A DNA stretch of 7,841 nt from Flammeovirgaceae bacterium UBA4659. GTDB taxonomy: Bacteria > Bacteroidota > Bacteroidia > Cytophagales > Cyclobacteriaceae. Positions 1 to 6,776 of this stretch are shown piece by piece. Under the pieces are notes generated by a model, which saw only the letters and a program-made list of their open reading frames with translations, had not been told where the DNA came from and ran no database searches. Position numbers and translations under genes: made by a program. The number at the start of each line of letters is the position of its first letter. Positions within the stretch are counted from its first letter, which is position 1. The stretch covers positions 1-7,841 of the forward strand of contig DHLV01000282.1 in the NCBI GenBank assembly GCA_002405445.1, in the 5' to 3' direction.

Positions 1-2684
1 CCTACTTCCACTTCCATGGGCACCTCGAGTGCTACCGCGTGTTTCATCAGTTCAACCACTTTGGGTTTTACAATATCCACCTCGTCCCGGTGCACATCAA
101 AGATCAATTCGTCATGTACCTGAAGAATCATGCGGGTACGGAGCTGTTCGTGCAACAGCCAGCGGTGTATGTTCACCATGGCGATCTTGATAATATCAGC
201 GGCACTACCCTGGATGGGAGCATTAATGGCGTTGCGTTCGGCAAAGCCCCGCGTGGTGATGTTGCGAGAATTGATATCGCGCAGATAGCGCCTGCGGCCC
301 AGCACGGTTTCCACGTATTCCTTTTCACGGGCGAAGTTGATGCTATCATCCATATAGCGCTTAATGCCCGGGAACTCCCGGAAATAGGAGTCGATGATCT
401 CGGTGGCTTCTGTTTTTGAGATACTCAGGTTCTGGGAGAGCCCAAAAGCCGTGCTGCCGTACAAGATACCAAAGTTGACTTCCTTGGCTTTTCGTCTTTG
501 ATCCGGAGTAACCTTGTCGAGGGCTACCTTAAAAACTTTGGCCGCTGTAGTGGCGTGAATGTCGCGCTGATTTCGAAACGCTTCAATCATGGTAGCATCC
601 CGCGCAAAAGAGGCGGCAATGCGCAATTCAATTTGCGAATAGTCGGCCGACATAAACAGGTATTCGGGGCCGCGCGCCACAAAGCCACTGCGAATCTGCC
701 GGCCCTTCTCCGTGCGGATCGGGATGTTCTGCAAGTTGGGGTTGTTGGAACTGAGCCGGCCGGTGGCTGCCACCGCCTGTCTGAAATCGGAATGGATGCG
801 CCCGTCATAGCGGCTGATCATACGGGGTAAGGCATCCACATAGGTTGAGCGCAGCTTTTCATACTCGCGGTATTCCAGAATTTTCTTGGCGATTTCGTGT
901 TCGGGCGCCAGCTTGATCAACACTTCTTCACCCGTTGCATACTGCCCGGTTTTGGTTTTCTTGGCTTTGTCGAGCAGCTTGAGTTTTTCGAACAACACTT
1001 CGCCCAATTGCTTGGGTGAGCCGATGTTAAACTCGGTGCCGGCCAGTTGATAGATTTCCTTCTGTACCTTATCGCTGTCTTTCTTGAGCGCCTCCGACAT
1101 CCATTTCAATGTGCTCTCGTCTACCTTCACACCTTCGAATTCCATGTTGGCAAGCACGCTGACCAGGGGCATCTCCACATCGCGCATCAGCAGGCTGCAC
1201 CTGCGCACTTCCAGTTCTGCCTTTAATTTTGATTTCAACTGTAGCACCAGGTCCGCCCGTTCGCATGCTTTTTTCTGCTCATCGCCTTCCGCCATCAGGG
1301 TGTGGCCCACATATTGGGCGCACAAGATGCCCAAATCGTGCGAGGCTTCCGGCTCAATGAGATAATGGGCAATGAGCGTATCGAACATCTTACCGGAGAC
1401 GGTTAGGTTGAGTTTGCGCAGGGCCAGCAGCGTGGCCTTCAGGTTGTGACCCACTTTGGCTATGCGGAAATCCGCCAGCACGGGTGCAAAATCCTTCAGG
1501 TTGTCGTTGGCTGAAACCGGAAAGTACCAGGCCGTTGTCGGTGAGGCACTGATCACCAGAGCCGTTGGCGCAAAATCAAAATGTTCTTCCTCGTTGATGA
1601 GAAGCTGGAGCGAAATTTCAGAAGCTCCGCGGAGCTTCTCGATTACCTGTTGGCGTTCTTCGACAGCGTTGATGACCCGATAGTCCACATCCGTTGCCGA
1701 GTACATGCGCTGCTCACCGGCTTGCGGAGTCGCCTCCTCGCCACCAAACATGGAGAGTTGGGCTGGCTTGGCCGCAGCCGGAGCCGCCACCGGTGCTGCG
1801 CCCGGCACCAGGCTGAAGATGCGTGGCATCATCGTCTTAAACTCAAGCTCTTCGAGTAGGGGCTTGAGTTTTTCCGGATCGGGCCCGGTGAAACGCAACG
1901 CTTCTTCGTCAAACGCCACCGGCACATCGGTTACGATGATCGCCAGCTTTTTCGAGAGAATGGCCTGCTGACCAAATTGCTCCACGCGCTCCTTGAGTTT
2001 GCCTTTGAGTTTGTCGGCATTGGCGACCACATTCTCCACTGTGCCAAACTGCTTGATGAGATCGGCAGCGGTTTTGGGGCCTACCCCGGGGATGCCCGGA
2101 ATATTGTCGGATGAATCGCCCTGCAAGCCCAGTATATCGGCTACCTGAGCCACGCTTTCAATTTCCCATTTCTCACACACCTCTTTTGGCCCGAGGATAT
2201 CAACCGAGTTGCCCATGTAGGCCGGCTTGTAGAGCAGCACATGATCCTGTACGATCTGGCCATAGTCTTTGTCCGGTGTCATCATGTAAACCTCAAAGCC
2301 AGCGGCTGCTGCGCGCGTGGCCAAGGTTCCAATTACGTCATCCGCTTCGTAGCCATCCAGTTCAAAAATGGGGATGTTGAAACCGCGTATGATCTCTTTC
2401 ACAATCGGCAGGCCGTACCGAATGTCCTCGGGGGTTTCCTGGCGTGTAGCCTTGTACTCTTCGTACAATTCATCGCGAAACGTAGGCGCGGCTGTATCGA
2501 AGGCCACCCCAATGTGCGATGGCTTCTGTTTGGTGAGCACCTCCATCAGCGTATTGGTAAACCCAAACGGAACCGATGTATTTCGGCCTTTGGAATTAAT
2601 GCGCGGGTTTTTGGTAAACGCAAAATGGGCCCGGTAAATCAGCGCGTAGGCATCGAGCAGGAAGAGTTTTTTTTCGGCTGGCAT
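1..2684 (-). CDS. polA: DNA polymerase I (PolA), C-terminal end cut by window edge
   Basis: Fills gaps and removes RNA primers during lagging-strand synthesis and excision repair, in the cytoplasm. About 894 residues are visible. The 5'-nuclease domain spans about 1-290, with metal-binding acids D11, D63, E113, D115, D116, D138 and D140 and the helix-hairpin-helix GIPGVGPKTA. An Ala/Pro-rich linker (about 294-325) precedes a 3'-5' exonuclease-like domain (about 325-490). The polymerase domain (about 500 onward) has motif A DYSQIELR (D681, E686), motif B with R730, K734, F738 and Y742, and motif C VHDE (D858, E859). The frame is open at the left edge after EVPMEVEVG. E. coli PolI ends about ten residues past this point, so little is missing. 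The exonuclease domain lacks most catalytic acids (see findings). The start is uncertain. ATG at 2684 (MPAEKKLFLLD) places D63, E113, D115, D116, D138 and D140 at E. coli numbering, but in-frame ATGs also lie at 2693, 2738, 2747 and 2768. It is divergent from the SPFH gene. The identity is certain. Confidence 0.97.
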   Translation of the reverse strand, partial: MPAEKKLFLLDAYALIYRAHFAFTKNPRINSKGRNTSVPFGFTNTLMEVLTKQKPSHIGVAFDTAAPTFRDELYEEYKATRQETPEDIRYGLPIVKEIIRGFNIPIFELDGYEADDVIGTLATRAAAAGFEVYMMTPDKDYGQIVQDHVLLYKPAYMGNSVDILGPKEVCEKWEIESVAQVADILGLQGDSSDNIPGIPGVGPKTAADLIKQFGTVENVVANADKLKGKLKERVEQFGQQAILSKKLAIIVTDVPVAFDEEALRFTGPDPEKLKPLLEELEFKTMMPRIFSLVPGAAPVAAPAAAKPAQLSMFGGEEATPQAGEQRMYSATDVDYRVINAVEERQQVIEKLRGASEISLQLLINEEEHFDFAPTALVISASPTTAWYFPVSANDNLKDFAPVLADFRIAKVGHNLKATLLALRKLNLTVSGKMFDTLIAHYLIEPEASHDLGILCAQYVGHTLMAEGDEQKKACERADLVLQLKSKLKAELEVRRCSLLMRDVEMPLVSVLANMEFEGVKVDESTLKWMSEALKKDSDKVQKEIYQLAGTEFNIGSPKQLGEVLFEKLKLLDKAKKTKTGQYATGEEVLIKLAPEHEIAKKILEYREYEKLRSTYVDALPRMISRYDGRIHSDFRQAVAATGRLSSNNPNLQNIPIRTEKGRQIRSGFVARGPEYLFMSADYSQIELRIAASFARDATMIEAFRNQRDIHATTAAKVFKVALDKVTPDQRRKAKEVNFGILYGSTAFGLSQNLSISKTEATEIIDSYFREFPGIKRYMDDSINFAREKEYVETVLGRRRYLRDINSRNITTRGFAERNAINAPIQGSAADIIKIAMVNIHRWLLHEQLRTRMILQVHDELIFDVHRDEVDIVKPKVVELMKHAVALEVPMEVEV
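1746..1760 (-). other. Possible sliding-clamp-binding peptide QLSMF in PolA linker
   Basis: Residues 309-313 of PolA read QLSMF, in a low-complexity Ala/Pro-rich linker between the 5'-nuclease and exonuclease-like domains. The bacterial beta-clamp-binding consensus is QL(S/D)LF, so this differs only by Met for Leu at position four. An exposed linker is a typical place for such a peptide. Clamp binding is inferred from the motif alone. Confidence 0.4.
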
Positions 2685-2693
2685 GTGAATCAT

Positions 2694-2857
2694 CAAAGGT
2701 AGTAATTCGCTGCAAGTGGTTACCTCTTTATCACCCATGGTATCCATGGCCAAATTCCCACACGGCATGTAGCCCGTTTTGTTTAACTCTTCTGTTCCTT
2801 TTTTAGTTTTCTTTTCTCTTATTTAGAATAATCAACTATTTCTAAACTCCATAAACT
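2694..2857. promoter_or_regulatory. Divergent intergenic region between polA and the SPFH gene
   Basis: This gap must hold the promoters of both divergent genes unless polA starts further upstream. The plus strand has a pyrimidine-rich tract at about 2787-2820. A weak match to the Bacteroidota sigma-A promoter for the plus-strand gene is TTG at 2779-2781, then 22 bases, then TAGTTTTC at 2804-2811, against the consensus TAnnTTTG. It would give a leader of roughly 40 bases. No Shine-Dalgarno sequence precedes either start, and the sequence just before ATG 2858 is A/T-rich, as is usual in the phylum. The exact promoter call is weak. Confidence 0.35.
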
Positions 2858-4246
2858 ATGTTCGCTTTAATCAGTGTGCTGGGTATTCTCCTGTTGATTG
2901 CGTTGACAGCCGGATATCTGCTGAGAAACCGCTTCCAGGTGGGCTTTCTTACTCTTTTCCAAAATCCTAGGCGGGTGCTGTATCTCTATTCCATTGCGGC
3001 ATTCCTTGCGTTGAGCAACTACCTGTTTTTCTACGCCCGCTTTGGTCATCAGTACTACCTCGTTTACCCGACTGGCGGCTGGAGCACCGTGTTTTCGTCC
3101 GGGATCAAGTTTCGTTGGTTTGCTACCATTCAGGAGTGGCAGAAGGAAATCGACATTAAAGTGGTAGCGGAAGGTGAACCTGCAGAAGGTATTGAAGGTA
3201 TCATCAGTGATAAGGTGACTTTCAATGTTCGCAACTCGCGCGGTGAAGACAAATTGGAAGTCGTTCCGGGTATTGGCATAACCTTTATCGACCGTGTGGG
3301 TGCTGCCGTGCGGGTATCGGTGCGTATGAAAGTTCCGGAAGATCCGGAAACCTTTCGCCAGGTAGCGGAGTCGTTCCGAAATCCACAAAACCTGATTTAC
3401 AATACGCTTATCCCGACCATCAAGGAACAGATCAGTAACACCGGTTACATGTTTGCCGCCCAGGATTACATTTCGGGTGCCGCCACTGACTTTCGCCAGG
3501 CGGTTGACGACCAGCTGAAATACGGAGGATACTCGACCGAACGAAAAGAGTACTACGACACTATTTATGCCGCTATTCAGGAAACCGATCAGCGAACCAT
3601 TAAAGAAATCAACACGCGTTACAAGATCATCCGTAAAGTGGATGCCAACGGCAAACTGATTCGTATTCCCCACGAAATCACGAAAAACAACATCATCGTT
3701 ACGCAGGTGATTGTGGACGATGTGTATCCGGAATCGGCTTTTAAACAACGGCTGGAAGCGCAGCGCGACATTTCTGCGCAGAAGCGTATTGAGATGGAAA
3801 AGATTGAAACGGCAAAAGCTGAACAGCAGCGCATTATCGCTGAGGGTGAACGCGACAAAGCAAAGGAGCGGGTAGACCAGGAAAAAGAGCAGGTGAAACA
3901 GTTGATTGCTATTGAAACACAATTGAAGCAGGAAACCACGCGCAAGCAGTTGGCTGAAATTGCCCTGCAGACGGCAAAACTGGAATCCGATCAGATGCTG
4001 GTGCGCGAGCGCGCCCAGGCGGAAGCAAACCGATTAAAAGTAGCAGCCGGTTTAACTCCCCAGGAAAAGGCACAGATTCAACGCGACATTGCCATTGGCG
4101 TGGCCCAGAATTTGGCCAACATGAAACTGCCCCAGGTGTATATTGAAAGCGGGAAGGAAGGCAAGAGCAACATGGGCTTGCTGGAGTCTCTGCTGGGTGC
4201 TGAGCTCGCCAAAACTATGGTGCCAGCCCTTAAAGAAAATCAGTAA
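2858..4246 (+). CDS. Membrane-anchored SPFH/Band 7 domain protein
   Basis: A 462-residue protein of the stomatin/prohibitin/flotillin/HflK superfamily. Such proteins oligomerise on the membrane and organise microdomains or regulate proteases; the client here is unknown. Two hydrophobic segments open the protein (about 2-21 and 39-60), joined by a basic stretch (RNRF, NPRR). The SPFH domain spans roughly 65-295, beginning near YPTGGWSTVFSSGIKFRWF and containing the VSVRMKVPEDPETF region. From about 296 to 398 the chain is rich in Glu, Lys, Gln, Ala and Arg (for example EMEKIETAKAEQQRIIAEGE), a long helix or coiled coil typical of the family. The tail (about 400-462) contains LPQVYIESG and a short hydrophobic patch, GLLESLLGAEL. 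The ATG at 2858 leads directly into the first membrane segment. An intrinsic terminator follows, so it may be monocistronic. It lacks obvious flotillin-specific features, so the subfamily is left open. Confidence 0.9.
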   Translation: MFALISVLGILLLIALTAGYLLRNRFQVGFLTLFQNPRRVLYLYSIAAFLALSNYLFFYARFGHQYYLVYPTGGWSTVFSSGIKFRWFATIQEWQKEIDIKVVAEGEPAEGIEGIISDKVTFNVRNSRGEDKLEVVPGIGITFIDRVGAAVRVSVRMKVPEDPETFRQVAESFRNPQNLIYNTLIPTIKEQISNTGYMFAAQDYISGAATDFRQAVDDQLKYGGYSTERKEYYDTIYAAIQETDQRTIKEINTRYKIIRKVDANGKLIRIPHEITKNNIIVTQVIVDDVYPESAFKQRLEAQRDISAQKRIEMEKIETAKAEQQRIIAEGERDKAKERVDQEKEQVKQLIAIETQLKQETTRKQLAEIALQTAKLESDQMLVRERAQAEANRLKVAAGLTPQEKAQIQRDIAIGVAQNLANMKLPQVYIESGKEGKSNMGLLESLLGAELAKTMVPALKENQ

Positions 4247-4267
4247 CCGATTTATGAACGGAACAGG

Positions 4268-4289
4268 AAGGGGCGCAAGCCCCTTTTTT
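4268..4289 (+). terminator. Rho-independent terminator after the SPFH gene
   Basis: A perfect 7-bp stem AAGGGGC / GCCCCTT closes a GCAA (GNRA-type) tetraloop and runs into six T residues (4284-4289). It lies 21 bp after the SPFH stop codon and acts on the plus strand; the opposite strand has no T run. It should separate SPFH transcription from the CBS/ligase pair. Confidence 0.88.
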
Positions 4290-4383
4290 GTTGACATTTA
4301 TCAGTTCCCCCGTTGATGTTCCTCATGGTGCGCTCTTGTTGCGCTGCCAAACTTTGATACAACATCAACCTAAACACATCAAC
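4290..4383 (+). promoter_or_regulatory. Upstream region of the CBS-ligase pair
   Basis: This stretch lies between the SPFH terminator and the CBS start, so it should contain the promoter for the downstream pair. A near match to the Bacteroidota -7 box (AAACTTTG against TAnnTTTG) ends about 28 bases before the ATG, but no TTG sits at a good distance upstream. The leader just before the ATG is A/C-rich with no Shine-Dalgarno sequence. An 8-bp direct repeat, ACATCAAC, occurs at 4362-4369 and 4376-4383, the second copy touching the start codon. The promoter role is inferred from position. Confidence 0.3.
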
Positions 4384-4812
4384 ATGAAAAAGCATGAACC
4401 GGTTAGCACAATCATGACGCATCATGTGTATGTGGTCGACTTCAAGGACTCTTTGGAAAGCGCCCGTGAAGTTGTTCGCAAACACAACGTGCGTCACGTG
4501 CCGGTAGTCCAAAAAGGCAAACTGGTGGGCATCATCAGCAAAACAGACCTCAACCGCCTCACCTTCAGCGGCATGTTTGAGGGCGAAGGCGATACCGATG
4601 AAGCGGTACTGGACATGCTCAACCTCAGCCAGGTGATGTCGCACAAGCCCCGCGTAGTCAGGGCGGGGGACGACATTCGCGCAGTGGCCAAGATTTTATC
4701 GGAGGAAGAGTTTCATGCCCTGCCGGTAGTGGATGACGAAAACGAAACGAAACTCGTGGGTATCGTTACCACCACAGACGTGATTCGTTACCTGCTCGAC
4801 CGTTTTTTGTAA
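4384..4812 (+). CDS. Tandem CBS-domain protein
   Basis: A 142-residue soluble protein consisting almost only of a Bateman module. CBS1 spans about 7-60 and ends in GIISKTDL; CBS2 spans about 82-138 and ends in GIVTTTDV. Both carry the G-x-x-S/T-x-x-D pattern that in CBS domains binds the ribose-phosphate of adenine nucleotides such as AMP, ATP or S-adenosylmethionine. An acidic insert (EGEGDTDEAVLDM, about 66-78) separates them. No catalytic domain or membrane segment is fused to it, so it probably acts as a stand-alone sensor or regulator. The start ATG 4384 (MKKHEPVSTIM) fits the family N-terminus. A longer reading from 4288 would overlap the terminator and adds no recognisable sequence. 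The ligase gene begins 41 bp downstream on the same strand with no terminator between, suggesting an operon. The ligand and target are unknown. Confidence 0.92.
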   Translation: MKKHEPVSTIMTHHVYVVDFKDSLESAREVVRKHNVRHVPVVQKGKLVGIISKTDLNRLTFSGMFEGEGDTDEAVLDMLNLSQVMSHKPRVVRAGDDIRAVAKILSEEEFHALPVVDDENETKLVGIVTTTDVIRYLLDRFL

Positions 4813-4853
4813 AGAGCGTTGCAAACACAAACCGGGTTTCGTTTCTTGTTCGG

Positions 4854-6488
4854 GTGATTACCGAATTTTTCAGCCGCTGGGAGCAGGATGCGCCCAACCG
4901 GATTTTTCTGCGACAGCCCGTAGCACGCCAATGGCGCGAGTTTTCGTATGCCAACGCAGGCCTGGAGGTTCGAAGCATGGCCGCGGCCCTGCAAGCCATG
5001 GGGCTTAAAAAAGGCGCGCGCGTGGCCATTCTGTCAAAAAATTGTGCGCACTGGATCATGGCCGACCTGGCCATTCTGATGGCGGGGTTGGTATCGGTGC
5101 CGCTCTACGCTACGCTCAGCGCACACGGCATCCGGCAAATTCTGGAGCACAGCGGGGCGCAGGCTGTTTTTATCGGCAAACTGGACGAGTATGGCCAACA
5201 AAAGGAGGGCATTCCCTCAGATGTCAAAAAAATCTCCTTCCCCTGGTATGGCCCCGAAGAGGGCGAATCGTGGAGCCAACTCGTTGAACGTTACCCGCCT
5301 TTGGTCAGCTCCACTCTCCATCCGGATGACCTGGCTACTTTGATGTATACCTCCGGCACCACAGGCGTGCCGAAAGGCGTCATGTTCAATCACCGGGTGT
5401 TCAGTGAAGTAGCGAAAACCGAAGACCTCGTGATGAAACGCTTCGGCCTCACGCACCCCATGCACCTGTTTTCGTTTCTGCCGCTGTCGCACATTGCCGA
5501 ACGTAACGTAATTGAAATTCTTTCCCTCTGGACGGGCAGCACGGTTTCGTTTGTCGAGTCGCTGGACACTTTTGCGGCCGATCTGTCATCGGTTCAGCCC
5601 CATATCTTTTTTGCGGTGCCCCGCATCTGGGCCAAGTTCCAAGAAAAAATTTTCGAAAAGCTGCCACCCCAACGCCTGAATACCTTACTGAAAATTCCGG
5701 TGGTCGGGACTTTGCTGAAGAATAAAATCAAGAAAGGACTCGGGTTGTCTCGTGCCGTACTCAGCGTATCGGGTGCGGCCCCCATGCCGGTCGCTCTATT
5801 GCGATGGTATCAACAACTCGGCATCACCATTCGCGAGGTCTATGGCATGACGGAAAACGGTGCCATCTCCCATGGTAATCTGGGCGAGGTAAAGTTTGGC
5901 ACGGTTGGCCAGGCGTGGCCAGGGGTAGAGGTGCGCCTGAGCGCAGAAGGTGAAGTGCAAACGAGACACGGAGGCACCATGCAGGGGTATTATCAGGAAC
6001 CGCAACTGACCCGCGAGGTGTTCACCGAGGATGGGTTTTTGAAAACTGGTGACCAGGGCAGCGTAGATGCGCAGGGCTATCTGACCATCACCGGACGCAT
6101 CAAAGACTTATTCAAAACCGATAAAGGCAAATACGTTGCGCCCGCTCCGATCGAAATGAAGTTACTGACCAACCCCGACATTGAAAAGGTGTGTGTTGTC
6201 GGCATGGGCATTCCGCAACCCATCGCACTGATCATTCTGTCGGCTCTGGGAAAGACTAAATTAAAAACCGACATAGAGCAAAGCATTGGTGCAAGCCTGA
6301 AGGCCGTTAATGCAACGCTGGAGAGCTACGAAAAGCTGGAGACGGCCGTGATTTTACAAAACGACTGGACCGTAGAAAATGGGCTGATGACACCCACGCT
6401 GAAAAACAAACGGAACGAAATTGAAAAACTCTACCTGGCGCGTTACCCGCAGTGGTATCACGAACCCGGGCTGGTGGTGTGGGAATAA
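4854..6488 (+). CDS. AMP-forming acyl-CoA ligase (long-chain fatty-acid--CoA ligase-like)
   Basis: A 544-residue ANL-superfamily adenylating enzyme. It should activate a carboxylate with ATP to an acyl-AMP and pass the acyl group to coenzyme A. Motifs in order are the phosphate loop YTSGTTGVPKG (165-175), LPLSHIAER (209-217), YGMTE (330-334), TGD (398-400), GRIKDLFKT (414-422) with hinge-region residues, GKYVAP (425-430) and a C-terminal TPTLKNKR (513-520) holding the candidate catalytic lysine. The IKDLFKT...GKYVAPAPIE stretch resembles long-chain acyl-CoA synthetases more than acetyl-CoA synthetases. No signal peptide or clear membrane segment is visible. The only plausible start is GTG 4854, because the next in-frame ATG lies far inside the domain; no Shine-Dalgarno sequence precedes it. 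It is shorter than many long-chain synthetases (often about 600 residues), but no core motif is missing. Acyl-chain specificity cannot be read from the sequence. Its stop codon abuts the stop of the convergent gene. Confidence 0.92.
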   Translation: MITEFFSRWEQDAPNRIFLRQPVARQWREFSYANAGLEVRSMAAALQAMGLKKGARVAILSKNCAHWIMADLAILMAGLVSVPLYATLSAHGIRQILEHSGAQAVFIGKLDEYGQQKEGIPSDVKKISFPWYGPEEGESWSQLVERYPPLVSSTLHPDDLATLMYTSGTTGVPKGVMFNHRVFSEVAKTEDLVMKRFGLTHPMHLFSFLPLSHIAERNVIEILSLWTGSTVSFVESLDTFAADLSSVQPHIFFAVPRIWAKFQEKIFEKLPPQRLNTLLKIPVVGTLLKNKIKKGLGLSRAVLSVSGAAPMPVALLRWYQQLGITIREVYGMTENGAISHGNLGEVKFGTVGQAWPGVEVRLSAEGEVQTRHGGTMQGYYQEPQLTREVFTEDGFLKTGDQGSVDAQGYLTITGRIKDLFKTDKGKYVAPAPIEMKLLTNPDIEKVCVVGMGIPQPIALIILSALGKTKLKTDIEQSIGASLKAVNATLESYEKLETAVILQNDWTVENGLMTPTLKNKRNEIEKLYLARYPQWYHEPGLVVWE

Positions 6489-6776
6489 TCAGCGCTTGAG
6501 CGAAATAAAGCCTTCCGCCTTCGGTCGGCCGGAGTCAAACTCCAAAACATAAAAATACGTGCCCGTAGGTAACTCATCGTCCTTGTTGTTAAGGCCAACA
6601 AACCGGTTAGTCACGTTGTCGTAATTTCGAACCTCAAACACCAGATCACCCCAGCGGTTGAAAATCCTCAACCAGTTTGCTCGTGTTTCGGGTGTTGCAT
6701 CAACATTTCCAATGTGAAAGTAGCTGTTCAAGGCATCGGCATTGGCCGATACGGCATTGTAGAATACTAAGTCAGA
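6489..6776 (-). other. CHU_C / type B sorting domain coding segment
   Basis: This segment encodes the C-terminal domain beginning at about DLVFYNAVSANADALNSYF and ending GFISLKR. The IFNRWGDLVFE, NYDN and LPTGTYFYVLEF blocks match the family pattern strongly. The early block, usually like PNGDGxND, is degenerate here (SANADALNS). Confidence 0.85.

Noticed and set aside
2694..2701. Perfect Bacteroidota -7 box (TACCTTTG on the minus strand) just before the polA start
   Set aside because: The nearest upstream TTG is only 11 bases away instead of about 20, and transcription would start almost on the ATG. A chance match is more likely, though a leaderless message is not excluded.
39..2702. Many short plus-strand frames opposite polA
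   Set aside because: All are antisense to an unmistakable PolA reading frame with intact polymerase and 5'-nuclease motifs.
2867..3922. Long (351-residue) minus-strand open frame opposite the SPFH gene
   Set aside because: It lies wholly inside the SPFH coding region, resembles no family, and its Phe/Asn/Val-rich composition is what the complement of that gene's codons would give. Treated as a shadow.
4291..4296. TTGACA, a sigma70-like -35 box after the terminator
   Set aside because: No TATAAT-like element lies about 17 bases downstream, and Bacteroidota use a different promoter consensus.
4288..4383. N-terminal extension of the CBS protein by 32 residues
   Set aside because: It would begin within the T run of the terminator, needs a TTG start, and adds no family-like sequence. 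ATG 4384 fits the CBS domain boundary.
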